From positions 1 to 53,484 of the forward strand of contig JAACFB010000026.1 of assembly GCA_009937615.1 (NCBI GenBank): a stretch of DNA of 53,484 nucleotides. Direction: 5' to 3'. Of this stretch, positions 37,250-46,392 are shown piece by piece; within the stretch, counting starts at the first letter, position 1; each line of letters starts with the position of its first letter. The notes beneath the pieces were generated by a model that saw only the letters and a list, made by a program, of their open reading frames with translations, did not search any database and was not told the origin of the DNA. Source of the stretch: Gammaproteobacteria bacterium (GTDB taxonomy: Bacteria > Pseudomonadota > Gammaproteobacteria > Steroidobacterales > Woeseiaceae). Position numbers and translations under genes: made by a program.

Positions 37250-38608
37250 GTGGACTCAATCAGCATTTTCGATATTTTCAAGATCGGAATAGGGCCGTCG
37301 AGTTCACATACGGTTGGGCCGATGAAGGCGGCGCGCCTGTTCATGGAACAGCTTCAAGCGTTCGGTGAGAGGGTTGATTCGATTCGTGTGACTCTTTACG
37401 GATCACTTGCCTATACGGGTAAGGGCCATGCAACCGATTCCGCAATAATCCTCGGATTGACGGGATTGCAGCCCGAAACGATCGATCCTGACGCCGTTGA
37501 AGGGCTTCTTCGCGGCGTGCACGACGCTGGCGAACTGGACGTGCCGGGTGTGGGCGCGATTGCTTTCGATCCGACGTCCGATCTGCGGTATGAACTCGGT
37601 GAGGAGCTGCCAAGGCACACCAATGGAATGCGCTTTGTAGCAGCCGGAGCGTCCGGGGAAACGCTGATCGACGAACAATATTACTCGCTGGGAGGTGGGT
37701 TTGTTGTGCGCGGTGACGAAGCAGAGTCGTCCACCCAGAGCGGGCCACCGACGTATGCTTATGACAGCGGCGACTCGTTGCTTGCAGTGGCCGCGGAAAA
37801 CGGATTCAGCATCGCCCAGCTCATCGCGGCGAACGAACATCAATGGCGAAGTCCTGAGGAGGTCTCTGAGCGTATCGACGGGATCTGGTCGGCGATGCGC
37901 TGCTGTATCGAACGCGGCCTGCGAACCGACGGCGTGCTCCCCGGAAAAATGGCAGTGCTCAGGCGTGCCTCGAAACTAAAACGCCGTCTCGAAGAGCGCG
38001 GAGAGCCAACGGCACTCGATGCGTTGGACTGGGTCAACGCGTTCGCGATCGCGGTCAACGAAGAGAATGCGGCCGGCGGCAGGGTGGTCACCTCGCCAAC
38101 AAATGGGGCTGCAGGAGTCATTCCAGCTGTCCTGATGTATTACGAACGATTTATGCCTGGCGCGAACAAGGAAGGGATACGCACGTTTCTGCTGACTGCG
38201 GGCGCGATCGGTATTCTATACAAAGTCAACGCATCCATTTCGGGCGCGGAAATGGGCTGCCAGGGCGAAGTTGGCGTAGCCTGTTCGATGGCCGCCGCGG
38301 GTCTCGCGGCAGTGATGGGAGGTACCAACGATAACATCGAAGAGGCTGCAGAGATCGGTATGGAGCATAATCTTGGCCTGACCTGCGATCCGATTGGCGG
38401 GCTTGTCCAGATACCGTGCATTGAGCGCAATGCGATGGGAGCGGTCAAGGCGATTAACGCCGCGCGGCTTGCCATGCACGGTGATGGCACGCACAAGGTT
38501 TCACTGGATCATGTCATCGAGACGATGCGCCAGACCGGCGTCGATATGTCGTCGAGCTACAAGGAGACGTCGAAGGGTGGGTTGGCCGTGAACGTGCCGG
38601 AGTGTTGA
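37250..38608 (+). CDS. sdaA: L-serine ammonia-lyase (iron-sulfur type)
   Basis: A single-chain [4Fe-4S] L-serine dehydratase that makes pyruvate and ammonia. It has 452 residues, the normal size, with a GTG start. The N-terminal beta domain carries the signature [19 protein letters not shown] near 11; the alpha domain has the cluster cysteines in [16 protein letters not shown] near 340 and [16 protein letters not shown] near 385. Starting 3 bases after putA, it is surely in the same operon, giving joint breakdown of proline and serine. Confidence 0.96.
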   Translation: MDSISIFDIFKIGIGPSSSHTVGPMKAARLFMEQLQAFGERVDSIRVTLYGSLAYTGKGHATDSAIILGLTGLQPETIDPDAVEGLLRGVHDAGELDVPGVGAIAFDPTSDLRYELGEELPRHTNGMRFVAAGASGETLIDEQYYSLGGGFVVRGDEAESSTQSGPPTYAYDSGDSLLAVAAENGFSIAQLIAANEHQWRSPEEVSERIDGIWSAMRCCIERGLRTDGVLPGKMAVLRRASKLKRRLEERGEPTALDALDWVNAFAIAVNEENAAGGRVVTSPTNGAAGVIPAVLMYYERFMPGANKEGIRTFLLTAGAIGILYKVNASISGAEMGCQGEVGVACSMAAAGLAAVMGGTNDNIEEAAEIGMEHNLGLTCDPIGGLVQIPCIERNAMGAVKAINAARLAMHGDGTHKVSLDHVIETMRQTGVDMSSSYKETSKGGLAVNVPEC

Positions 38609-38616
38609 AGCAACAC
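38602..38616 (+). terminator. Weak hairpin at the end of putA-sdaA
   Basis: A perfect 6-bp stem, GTGTTG (38602-38607) with CAACAC (38611-38616), overlaps the sdaA stop codon and is followed by CTCTTT. The T-run is short, so termination is doubtful. It sits between convergent sdaA and sixA. Confidence 0.3.
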
Positions 38617-38654
38617 CTCTTTCCGGACTTGCCAGTGAGCGAATTCAGCGGTCT

Positions 38655-39149
38655 CTAGCGATGTTTTTTCGGGTAGTCGAACGTTACCAGGCGAGTCTCT
38701 GGTCTCTCGTAAAGTAACCAGTCGTCCCGATCGAATTCCACTGAAACCACGCCGGCGGTCGGCACATTATTGGTCAGTCCTGGAGACAGGTAATTCGCTA
38801 AATCCGTCAGTCCGGGATTGTGACCGACCAGCATCAGGTGATTGAATCCGGGATCCTGCGCAGCCACTACGTCGAGCAGTTTATCGAGGGAAGCCAGGTA
38901 AAGCCCGTCCTCACGTTGCAGAAATTCGAGCGGGTAGCCAATTTCCGCGGCGATTATTCTTGCCGTCGTCAAGGCGCGTACGGCGGGGCTGCTGATTATC
39001 AACGATGGCCGTATACCGGCGGCGAGAATACGCTTGCCCATTTCGGGGGCGTCGCTTTCGCCGCGCTTGTTGAGCGGGCGATCTCGATCTCTGAGTTTTC
39101 TGTCTTTCCAGCTGGATTTTGCGTGGCGTATAAGAGTCAGCGTCTTCAT
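38655..39149 (-). CDS. sixA: Histidine-phosphatase family protein SixA
   Basis: A small soluble phosphatase of the phosphoglycerate-mutase fold, 164 residues. The catalytic RHG-type motif is TLIRHAKSSWKD at residues 4-15, the N-terminal acid region is RDRDRPLNKRGE, and the second histidine lies in LMLVGHNPGLTDL near 105. In E. coli, SixA dephosphorylates the phosphohistidine protein NPr of the nitrogen phosphotransferase system. It lies 35 bases after sufT on the same strand and may be read with the SUF operon, though no functional link is obvious. Confidence 0.88.
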   Translation of the reverse strand: MKTLTLIRHAKSSWKDRKLRDRDRPLNKRGESDAPEMGKRILAAGIRPSLIISSPAVRALTTARIIAAEIGYPLEFLQREDGLYLASLDKLLDVVAAQDPGFNHLMLVGHNPGLTDLANYLSPGLTNNVPTAGVVSVEFDRDDWLLYERPETRLVTFDYPKKHR

Positions 39150-39184
39150 AAACTCACGGATTACCCTTGGACCTGTTGTCGAGT

Positions 39185-39736
39185 TTACATGAGGCCGGTC
39201 TGCAAACGCGCCTCATCTGACATCATAGACGCGTTCCAGGGCGGATCGAAGACCAGCTGTACCGACACGTCGCTGACAGTCGGCACAATAGCGATTTTCT
39301 CCTGTGCATCCTGGACCAGTATATCGCCCATGCCGCAACCCGGCGCGGTAAGCGTCATATCAACCGTGACCGAGCGCTCACCGTTGCCTAACGGTGCTAC
39401 GTCACATCGGTAAATGAGGCCGAGATCTACGATGTTGACGGGAATTTCAGGGTCATAGCAGGTTTTCAGTTGCTCCCAGATCACGGCTTCGATATCCGCG
39501 TCGGAAGCGTTGTCGGGCACCTTCGGCGGCGGCACGGGCTCCTTGCCCAGTGCATCGGCATCGAGGCCGGCAACGCGAAACAGGTTACCCTCAACATAGA
39601 TCGTGAAACTGCCGCCCAAGGCCTGGGTAATAAAGCCACTCGTGCCCTCCCGCAGCAGCAATTCTTCACCGGCCGGAATAATGACGGCTTTAACATCACG
39701 ACTCAGAGAGAAAGGTTCATTCATATGGCCGAACAT
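39185..39736 (-). CDS. sufT: SUF-associated Fe-S maturation protein SufT
   Basis: A 183-residue protein with a C-terminal DUF59/MIP18 domain (about 85-175: CYDPEIPVNIVDLGLIY, LTAPGCGMGDILVQDAQ, VFDPPWN) and an N-terminal extension of about 75 residues typical of SufT in SUF operons. DUF59 proteins help place Fe-S clusters in target proteins; the conserved Cys is present. A GGAG lies 9 bases before the ATG at 39736, which favours that start over the second ATG. It is last in the SUF operon, 6 bases after sufU. Confidence 0.92.
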   Translation of the reverse strand: MFGHMNEPFSLSRDVKAVIIPAGEELLLREGTSGFITQALGGSFTIYVEGNLFRVAGLDADALGKEPVPPPKVPDNASDADIEAVIWEQLKTCYDPEIPVNIVDLGLIYRCDVAPLGNGERSVTVDMTLTAPGCGMGDILVQDAQEKIAIVPTVSDVSVQLVFDPPWNASMMSDEARLQTGLM

Positions 39737-39742
39737 GACGCG

Positions 39743-40219
39743 TTACTCCGTAGTGACCGGTGACGTATGGCTGAGCAGCGCTGATTTCAATGCGTGCCAT
39801 GCTAGAGTCGCGCACTTGATCCGCGAAGGGAATTCACGCACACCTTCGAGTGCCAGGAGCTTATCGAGATCAAGGACTTCTTCGGTGCTCTCGACGTCGG
39901 TCATTCGCCGCGTGATCGCCGTGAAATAACTCATTGCCCCGGGTACATCCAGGCCGATGACCGTATCCGTCAGCAGCGACGCCGATGCCACGGAAATTGC
40001 ACAGCCCGAGCCTTCGAATGCCGCATCCTCGATCCTGTGACCCGCATCGAGGCGAAGGTAAAGCTTGAGCTTGTCGCCGCACAAGGGGTTGATGCCTTCC
40101 GCTGAGTGGGTTGCGTCTTCAAGCTTCCCGAAATGCCGGGGGTTCCTGGCATGGTCGAGTATCAGTTCGCGATAGAGTTCGCGCAGCTCGTCACCACTAT
40201 TTATGTTGACGGCACTCAA
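39743..40219 (-). CDS. sufU: SUF system sulfur-transfer/scaffold protein SufU
   Basis: A NifU-like protein of 158 residues that accepts sulfur from SufS. Its three key cysteines are in INPLCGDKLKLY, GSGCAISVASASLL and IKCATLAWHALKS, with the Asp of CGD also in place, giving the zinc-site pattern of SufU. It starts with TTG overlapping the sufS stop. No sufE gene is present in this operon, so SufU presumably takes its role. Confidence 0.94.
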   Translation of the reverse strand: MSAVNINSGDELRELYRELILDHARNPRHFGKLEDATHSAEGINPLCGDKLKLYLRLDAGHRIEDAAFEGSGCAISVASASLLTDTVIGLDVPGAMSYFTAITRRMTDVESTEEVLDLDKLLALEGVREFPSRIKCATLAWHALKSALLSHTSPVTTE

Positions 40220-41463
40220 GCAAACAGTCTCCGGGCTTTGTCGAGGGCGGTGACGAGCCGATCAATGTCCGCGAAATTGTTGTAAAGCGCCAGCGAGGCG
40301 CGCGTCGTGCCCGGTATGCGATAGAACTCCATGACCGGCATCGCACAGTGATGGCCGGTGCGAACCGCGACGCCCTGGTGGTCGAGAATCGTGCCCAGAT
40401 CGTGCGGATGTATATCGTCAATCAGGAATGATTGCACGCTCGCTTTGTGCGCAGCCGTTCCGATCAGCTTGATGCCCTTGATCTCCGCGAGCTGATTCGT
40501 CATATACGTGAGCAATTCCTGCTCGTGCCGGGCAATCCGGTCGAGGCCGACGTTCTGGAGGTAGTCGACGGCAGCCCCGAGGCCGATTACGCCAGAGATG
40601 TTTGGTGTTCCGGCCTCAAATTTGTAGGGCAGATCGTTGTAAGTCGTGCCGGTGAAGGAGACTTCCAGGATCATGTCTCCGCCGCCCTGGTACGGCGGCA
40701 TATCATTCAGTAACGACTCTCGGCCATACAGGACGCCGACTCCGGTTGGACCAAACATCTTGTGGCCCGAGAACGCATAAAAGTCACAGCCCAGGTCCGC
40801 GACGTCGACGTCCATGTGGGGAATGCCTTGAGCGCCATCGACCAATACCGGTATTCCCAGTTGGCCGGCCTTAGCGATGATGTCTTTTACCGGGTTGATC
40901 GTGCCCAGTGCGTTCGAAACGTGGGCGATAGCCACGAAACGAACCGAGTCCGCGAGCATTTCGTCAAAGTTTTCGAGGTCGAGTTGTCCGCTGGCGTCTA
41001 TCGGCACGACAATTAATTCCGCGCCGGTCTGCTCGCAGACAAGTTGCCACGGCACTATATTGGAGTGGTGCTCGAGATGCGTGATCAGGATTTTGTCGCC
41101 TCGACCGACACGAGGGCGACAGTAGCTCTGAGCGACCAGGTTCACGGATTCGGTGGTGCCGCTGGTGAATATAATTTCGCGTCGGCTCGCGGCGTTGATA
41201 AAGGCCTGAATTTTGTCGCGAGCGCCTTCATAAGCCTCGGTTGCCCGATGGCTTAGTGTGTGTACTCCACGATGCACGTTCGCATGATCGTGGCGATGGT
41301 AGTCCGCAACCGCATTGATAACCGATAACGGCTGCTGTGCCGATGCGGCGCTATCAAGATATACGATCGAATGGCCATGAATATCCTGGTGCAGGGCAGG
41401 GAAGTCGTCCCGGCAAGACTCGATTGACTCGATATTTGATTCGCTGTGCTGAAGTTGCGTCAC
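40216..41463 (-). CDS. sufS: Cysteine desulfurase SufS
   Basis: A PLP-dependent group II desulfurase of 415 residues that takes sulfur from cysteine for cluster building. Signatures: YLDSAASAQQPLSVINAV near 35, NVHRGVHTLSHRATEAYE near 58, ITHLEHHSNIVPWQ near 125, the PLP lysine in FYAFSGHKMFGPTG near 230, and the active-site Cys in VRTGHHCAMPVM near 370. A GTG start overlaps sufD by four bases. Confidence 0.96.
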   Translation of the reverse strand: MTQLQHSESNIESIESCRDDFPALHQDIHGHSIVYLDSAASAQQPLSVINAVADYHRHDHANVHRGVHTLSHRATEAYEGARDKIQAFINAASRREIIFTSGTTESVNLVAQSYCRPRVGRGDKILITHLEHHSNIVPWQLVCEQTGAELIVVPIDASGQLDLENFDEMLADSVRFVAIAHVSNALGTINPVKDIIAKAGQLGIPVLVDGAQGIPHMDVDVADLGCDFYAFSGHKMFGPTGVGVLYGRESLLNDMPPYQGGGDMILEVSFTGTTYNDLPYKFEAGTPNISGVIGLGAAVDYLQNVGLDRIARHEQELLTYMTNQLAEIKGIKLIGTAAHKASVQSFLIDDIHPHDLGTILDHQGVAVRTGHHCAMPVMEFYRIPGTTRASLALYNNFADIDRLVTALDKARRLFA

Positions 41464-42746
41464 AGGCCTATATCTCCCTCGATCAGCTTCGAAAGTCGTA
41501 CAGCTACCATCTCACGAAGCGTATCCTGCAAAAGATCGATCGACACTCTGTCCACGATGCTTTGCGCAAAGGCCTGTGTCAGTAACTGCTGCGCATGACG
41601 GCGATCCAGCCCCCTTGTTCGCAGGTAATAGAGCGCGCTCTCATCGAGCTGGCCGATCGTCGTTCCGTGGCTGCATTTGACGTCGTCAGCATAGATTTCG
41701 AGCTCGGGCTTGGCATCGATTTCTGATTGTTCGGACAAAAGCAGGTTGTGGTTGGCCTGTTCAGCATCGGTACCGTCGGCGCCCGCATGAACGATAGCCT
41801 TGCCGTTCCAGACGCAGCGCGTGGCGCCGGCAAGGATTCCGCGGTATTCCTGGATCGATTTGGCGGGTCCAACTCGATGGTCGACTCGTGTGTGATTGTC
41901 TATGTGCTGGCCTTCAACAGCGATATACAGGCCGGTAAACGTGGCGAGAGCGCCCGGACCGCATAGGTCGATAAGCAGGTCGTTACGGATCAGTTTGCCG
42001 CCGAAATCAAAAGCGCTGTGTTCGAAACTGCTGTCCCTGCCCATCCGTACATTGAGCCGGCCGGTCTGGCTGTGCCCGGAATCCCGCTCCTGTATGCGCA
42101 CGTAGCGGGCGGTCGCGTGGTCGCCCAGCACAAGGCGGACAATCGAATTGGCGTAGTGACGCGAGCGGCCTGTCGAAACATGGTGCTCGATCAGGCTGGC
42201 TGTACTGCGTTCGGCCAGGTCGATCTCGACGCGCGCCTGCGAGACGCCGACAGCAGACGATGCGTCATCAACAATCAGGATCCCGATCGGCTTCGCCGGT
42301 TGGGCGTCGGCCTCAACGTGAATGCGTAGTCCATCGCGGAGCAGTGCTGTATTCAGGTTCGCGAGCGGGGCATCGAAATCCAGTGCCACGTCTGCGTCAC
42401 TCAGCAGGGACACGCTGATACCGGCCGCCTGCGCGACGGCTACCGAGCTCTCGTCGACTTGGCCATTGGCTATGACCAGCCAGTAAGCATCAATGCGATC
42501 CTTCAGTGCGTTGATCTGGTCGGCCGCTACGTCAGGCGTTCTCTCCTGCGCGGAGTGGGCGAGCCACTGATTGCTGATGTCGATCACGTCTGACAGATCC
42601 GTGTACTTCCAGTCCTCGTGCGCAGTCGTCGGCGTGCCCTGACCCTGCAGGTGATCGAGCGCAGCCAGCCGGGTGGCCGACAGGCGATTGTCCGGCAGCC
42701 GCGCGACGGCATCGCGAAGGGCGTCGATGGCAAGCCTCGATGTCAT
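41460..42746 (-). CDS. sufD: Fe-S cluster assembly protein SufD
   Basis: A beta-helix scaffold partner of SufB and SufC, 428 residues. Recognisable parts are the opening repeats (DHLQGQGTPTTAHEDWKYTD), a weakly conserved middle, and the conserved C-terminal core with SHGTTIGQLDESALYYLRTR near 365 and LTQAFAQSIVDRV. It overlaps sufC by four bases (ATGA). Confidence 0.95.
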   Translation of the reverse strand: MTSRLAIDALRDAVARLPDNRLSATRLAALDHLQGQGTPTTAHEDWKYTDLSDVIDISNQWLAHSAQERTPDVAADQINALKDRIDAYWLVIANGQVDESSVAVAQAAGISVSLLSDADVALDFDAPLANLNTALLRDGLRIHVEADAQPAKPIGILIVDDASSAVGVSQARVEIDLAERSTASLIEHHVSTGRSRHYANSIVRLVLGDHATARYVRIQERDSGHSQTGRLNVRMGRDSSFEHSAFDFGGKLIRNDLLIDLCGPGALATFTGLYIAVEGQHIDNHTRVDHRVGPAKSIQEYRGILAGATRCVWNGKAIVHAGADGTDAEQANHNLLLSEQSEIDAKPELEIYADDVKCSHGTTIGQLDESALYYLRTRGLDRRHAQQLLTQAFAQSIVDRVSIDLLQDTLREMVAVRLSKLIEGDIGL

Positions 42747-43495
42747 GCGGTTGCAGCCTCGCGGAGCCAGTCGTAGCCTTTCTCCTCCAGTTCCAGCGCC
42801 AGCGATTTGTCGCCTGAACGAACGATTCGTCCGCCCGAGAGCACGTGCACGTAGTCAGGCTCGACATAGTCGAGAAGCCGCTGATAGTGCGTCACGAGAA
42901 TGATGGCCCTTTCGGGGCTGCGTAGCGCATTAACACCCATCGCAACGGCGCGCAGGGCATCAATGTCGAGCCCGGAGTCGGTCTCGTCGAGGACCGCCAG
43001 AGTCGGCTCCAGCATCGCCATCTGGAAAATCTCGTTGCGCTTTTTCTCGCCGCCCGAGAATCCCTCGTTAACGCCGCGGTTCAGGAACTTAGGGTCCATT
43101 CCGAGCAGCGCCATCTTTTCTCTTGCGAGCTTCAGGAACTCGAAAGCATCGATTTCGTCGAGACCCTGGTGTTTGCGCCGCGCGTTGAGCGCTGCTTTGA
43201 GCAGGTAAGCGTTGTTGACGCCCGGAATTTCGACCGGGTACTGAAAACCGAGGAAGATGCCTTCGCGCGCGCGTTCCTCAGGTTCCAGTGCAAGCAGATC
43301 GGTGCCGTTGTAGGTCACGGACCCTGCCGTCACCTCGTATGCATCGTGCCCGGCGACCACCTGCGCCAGCGTGCTCTTGCCAGAGCCATTCGGACCCATA
43401 ATCGCGTGTACCTCGCCGGCATTCACCTGCAGGTTGAGGCCGTGGAGGATCTCAGCGTCGCCGATACGGGCTTTTAGATCAGTTATTTGAAGCAT
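42743..43495 (-). CDS. sufC: Fe-S cluster assembly ATPase SufC
   Basis: An ABC-type ATPase of 250 residues that drives conformational change of SufBD. Walker A is GPNGSGKSTLAQ near 35, the ABC signature is GFSGGEKKRNEI near 145, and Walker B is LAVLDETDSGLDIDAL near 170. It starts 9 bases after sufB. Confidence 0.98.
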   Translation of the reverse strand: MLQITDLKARIGDAEILHGLNLQVNAGEVHAIMGPNGSGKSTLAQVVAGHDAYEVTAGSVTYNGTDLLALEPEERAREGIFLGFQYPVEIPGVNNAYLLKAALNARRKHQGLDEIDAFEFLKLAREKMALLGMDPKFLNRGVNEGFSGGEKKRNEIFQMAMLEPTLAVLDETDSGLDIDALRAVAMGVNALRSPERAIILVTHYQRLLDYVEPDYVHVLSGGRIVRSGDKSLALELEEKGYDWLREAATA

Positions 43496-43504
43496 CTCGA
43501 TTCC

Positions 43505-44953
43505 TTAACCTACTGCGCCTTCCAAACTTACGTTTAATAACGCCTGTGCCTCTACGGCGAACTCCATCGGCAGTTCCTTGAAGACTTCCTTGCAAAAGCC
43601 ATTGACGATCATGTTGACCGCATCTTCTTCGGAGATGCCGCGTTGGCGGCAGTAGAAAAGCTGGTCGGCCGATATTTTCGACGTGGTTGCCTCATGCTCT
43701 ACTTTTGCACTGGGGTTCCTGACTTCAATGTAGGGGAAAGTATGTGCGCCGCATGCCTTGCCAATCAGCAATGAGTCACACTGCGTGTGATTACGAGCAC
43801 CGTGCGCCTGGGGCATTATTCGGACCAGACCGCGGTAGGCATTTTGCGCATGTCCTGCTGAAATGCCCTTGGACACGATCGTGCTGCGGGTGTTACGACC
43901 GATATGAATCATCTTGGTGCCCGTATCGGCCTGCTGGTAATTATTCGCTACGGCGACCGAATAAAATTCGCCCACAGAATTTTCGCCGCGCAGTATGCAG
44001 CTCGGGTACTTCCAGGTAATGGCGGAGCCAGTTTCGACCTGGGTCCATGAAATTTTTGAATTGGCGCCACGGCAGTCGCCGCGTTTGGTGACAAAATTAT
44101 AGATGCCGCCAACCCCATTCTCATCGCCGGGATACCAGTTCTGCACCGTTGAATACTTGATCTCCGCATCTTTCAGTGCGACGAGTTCGACGACGGCAGC
44201 GTGCAGCTGGTTTTCGTCGCGCATAGGCGCGGTACAGCCCTCCAGGTAGCTGACATGGCTGCCCTCGTCGGCGATGATCAGCGTGCGTTCGAACTGTCCG
44301 GTATTGGCCGCGTTGATACGGAAATACGTCGACAGCTCCATCGGACAGCGAACACCCTTGGGTATGTAGACGAACGATCCATCGCTGAATACGGCGGAAT
44401 TCAGCGACGCAAAAAAGTTGTCCCGTTGCGGCACGACGCTGCCCAGGTATTTCTTGACGAGGTCCGGGTGGTTGATGACCGCATCAGAGAAAGAGCAGAA
44501 GATCACGCCAGCCTCGGAGAGTTTCTCCTTGAAGGTTGTTGCTACCGAAACACTGTCAAACACGGCATCGACGGCCACGCCTGCAAGCCGCGCTCTCTCG
44601 TGCAGCGGAATCCCGAGTTTGTCGTAGGTCTCCAGGAGTTTCGGGTCGACCTCGTCGAGGCTCTTGGGACGATCCTTGTCAGATTTTGGCGCCGAAAAAT
44701 AAGAGATCGCCTCGTAATCGATTCGCGGGTAGTGAACGTGAGCCCAGGTCGGTTCCTCCAATTGTCGCCAATGCCGGTATGCGCGCAATCGCCATTCGAG
44801 CATGAACTCGGGCTCATTCTTACGCGCGGAAATAGCGCGAACGACGCCCTCGTCCAGACCAGGCGGCAGGCTATCGGCATCAATATCGGTGATGAAGCCA
44901 TGCTCGTAACGACGATTGACGAAACTTTCAAGTTTGTCGGGTTCAGTAGACAT
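43505..44953 (-). CDS. sufB: Fe-S cluster assembly scaffold SufB
   Basis: The main scaffold of the SufBCD complex, 482 residues, the normal length. Signatures: [15 protein letters not shown] near 47, [20 protein letters not shown] near 190, and the C-terminal [20 protein letters not shown] near 410 followed by [20 protein letters not shown]. It starts 4 bases after the regulator's stop. Confidence 0.98.
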   Translation of the reverse strand: MSTEPDKLESFVNRRYEHGFITDIDADSLPPGLDEGVVRAISARKNEPEFMLEWRLRAYRHWRQLEEPTWAHVHYPRIDYEAISYFSAPKSDKDRPKSLDEVDPKLLETYDKLGIPLHERARLAGVAVDAVFDSVSVATTFKEKLSEAGVIFCSFSDAVINHPDLVKKYLGSVVPQRDNFFASLNSAVFSDGSFVYIPKGVRCPMELSTYFRINAANTGQFERTLIIADEGSHVSYLEGCTAPMRDENQLHAAVVELVALKDAEIKYSTVQNWYPGDENGVGGIYNFVTKRGDCRGANSKISWTQVETGSAITWKYPSCILRGENSVGEFYSVAVANNYQQADTGTKMIHIGRNTRSTIVSKGISAGHAQNAYRGLVRIMPQAHGARNHTQCDSLLIGKACGAHTFPYIEVRNPSAKVEHEATTSKISADQLFYCRQRGISEEDAVNMIVNGFCKEVFKELPMEFAVEAQALLNVSLEGAVG

Positions 44954-44957
44954 GTTC

Positions 44958-45419
44958 TTAAGTCTTTGTCACGACGTTGACCGGCATGCCGGCGAAGCGA
45001 AATGTTGGAACGGGGCTGTTTGCCCGTAACAGATCAAGTAGCGTGACTTCGTCCAGCGCGTGTCGAATCGCGATATTGATGCGCTGCCACGCGCCACCCA
45101 CATTGCAAACCTGCTCATAGTCACATTGGCTGTCGGACGCGCTGCACTCGGTTATCGACACCGGCCCCTCAAGCGCATCGATGACATTCGCGGCACTGAT
45201 TTGCATCGGGTCTCGCGCCAGCCTGTAGCCACCGTTTGCACCCCGAGTCGACGTGACCAGGCCGGCCCGGCCAAGCGACTTAAGCAATTTGCTGACCGTG
45301 GGCAAGCCAATGCCGGTCGCCTCGGCAACATCGGCAGCGCTGCAAACTGCTCCGGGCGTGCCCGCCAGGTGTGCCAGTAAGACCGTACCGTAGTCGGTCA
45401 ATTTGCTGATTCTAAGCAC
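44958..45419 (-). CDS. Rrf2-family SUF operon regulator (Fe-S binding)
   Basis: A winged-helix regulator of 153 residues at the head of the SUF operon. The N-terminal helix-turn-helix reads [14 protein letters not shown] and [14 protein letters not shown]; a wing follows ([15 protein letters not shown]). Three cysteines in [17 protein letters not shown] (residues 93-107) match the cluster-binding spacing of IscR-like proteins. It would sense cluster supply and repress the operon when clusters are plentiful, as IscR and cyanobacterial SufR do. An IscR-like palindrome lies directly upstream. Confidence 0.92.
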   Translation of the reverse strand: MLRISKLTDYGTVLLAHLAGTPGAVCSAADVAEATGIGLPTVSKLLKSLGRAGLVTSTRGANGGYRLARDPMQISAANVIDALEGPVSITECSASDSQCDYEQVCNVGGAWQRINIAIRHALDEVTLLDLLRANSPVPTFRFAGMPVNVVTKT

Positions 45420-45441
45420 TGTTTCGAACCTACTCAGGTGG

Positions 45442-45464
45442 ATAGGGGACCATTTTAGTCCTAT
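45442..45464 (-). promoter_or_regulatory. Candidate Rrf2/IscR-type operator overlapping the SUF promoter
   Basis: An interrupted palindrome: ATAGGGGAC (45442-45450) and GTCCTAT (45458-45464) around a 7-base AT-rich centre. It resembles the type 1 IscR site, ATA-n-GAC-n-AGTC-n-TAT. On the minus strand the centre also supplies a -10 box, TAAAAT (45457-45452), 32 bases before the regulator's start codon, so binding would block RNA polymerase. Confidence 0.5.
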
Positions 45465-45585
45465 TTAAGGAACTGCGCCATAGCCAAAGCGGTCATAGAG
45501 TATCCTTGCGTTGAATTTTGCTATGCTACGGGCGCCGGCGGCCAATGCCGGGCCTTATGTTTCCTCATGACATCGGAGTCGGAAG

Positions 45586-46392
45586 CTGCCTGACAAGCTC
45601 ATCGAGGTCCGAAACCTCTATTTTTCGAGGGGTTCGCGCCGGATATTCAAAAACTTGAACCTGACAATCGCGCGTGGCGAGGTTGCTGCGATCATGGGTC
45701 CCAGTGGTGCCGGCAAGACGACGCTACTGCAGTTGATCACGCGGCAGCTGGTGCCCGATCGTGGCCACATCATTATTGACGGCACCGATATCGGTACGCT
45801 GAATCAGAAGGAACTCTATGCGCTGCGGCGCCGATTCGGCATGCTGTTCCAGCACGGTGCTCTGTTGACGGACTTGAACGTTTTCGAAAACGTGGCTTTT
45901 CCGCTTCGGGAGCACACTCGCCTGAGCAACCGACTGATTCGTCACGTCGTATTGACCAAACTGCATGCCGTCGGGCTCCGTGGTGCAGCTGACATGATGC
46001 CGCGGGAGCTCTCTGGTGGCATGGCTCGCCGTGTGGCGCTGGCGCGGGCCATGGTTATGGATCCGGACATTCTGATCTACGACGAACCTTTCGTCGGGCT
46101 TGATCCAATATCCATGGGCGTCATCGTGCGTCTTGTTCGCCGCATGAACGAGTCGCTGGGGATTACGAGTATCGTGGTCAGTCACGACGTTAAGGAAATC
46201 AATGAGGTCGCTGACTGCAGTTACCTGATCTCGAATGGCAAGGTCGCCGCGTCAGGTAGTCCTGAGGAGCTGCGGAAACAATCGTCCAAACTCGTTCGCC
46301 AGTTCATGCATGGTATGGCTGACGGACCGGTCGCATTTCACTATCCAGCGCCAGATTACGAAGAACAGCTGCTTGGACGGGACGGGAAGTGA
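45586..46392 (+). CDS. mlaF: Lipid-asymmetry ABC transporter ATPase MlaF (start uncertain)
   Basis: The ATPase of the MlaFEDB complex that moves phospholipids between the inner and outer membranes. Walker A is GPSGAGKTT, the signature LSGGMARRVALARA, Walker B ILIYDEPFVGLDP; the MlaF-specific end is DGPVAFHYPAPDYEEQLLG. The conserved first strand and A-loop (LIEVRNLYFSRGSRRIF) are encoded upstream of the first TTG (45655), so translation must begin before 45601. That frame holds no ATG, GTG or TTG back to a stop at 45568. A CTG at 45586 has GGAG seven bases upstream and gives 268 residues, close to E. coli MlaF (269). The alternative is an ATG at 45567 joined by a one-base shift (see findings). 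It overlaps mlaE by four bases. Confidence 0.88.
   Translation: MPDKLIEVRNLYFSRGSRRIFKNLNLTIARGEVAAIMGPSGAGKTTLLQLITRQLVPDRGHIIIDGTDIGTLNQKELYALRRRFGMLFQHGALLTDLNVFENVAFPLREHTRLSNRLIRHVVLTKLHAVGLRGAADMMPRELSGGMARRVALARAMVMDPDILIYDEPFVGLDPISMGVIVRLVRRMNESLGITSIVVSHDVKEINEVADCSYLISNGKVAASGSPEELRKQSSKLVRQFMHGMADGPVAFHYPAPDYEEQLLGRDGK

Noticed and set aside
45655..46392. MlaF starting at the TTG at 45655
   Set aside because: This would delete the first beta-strand and A-loop (LIEVRNLYFSRG), which are encoded just upstream and match MlaF of E. coli.
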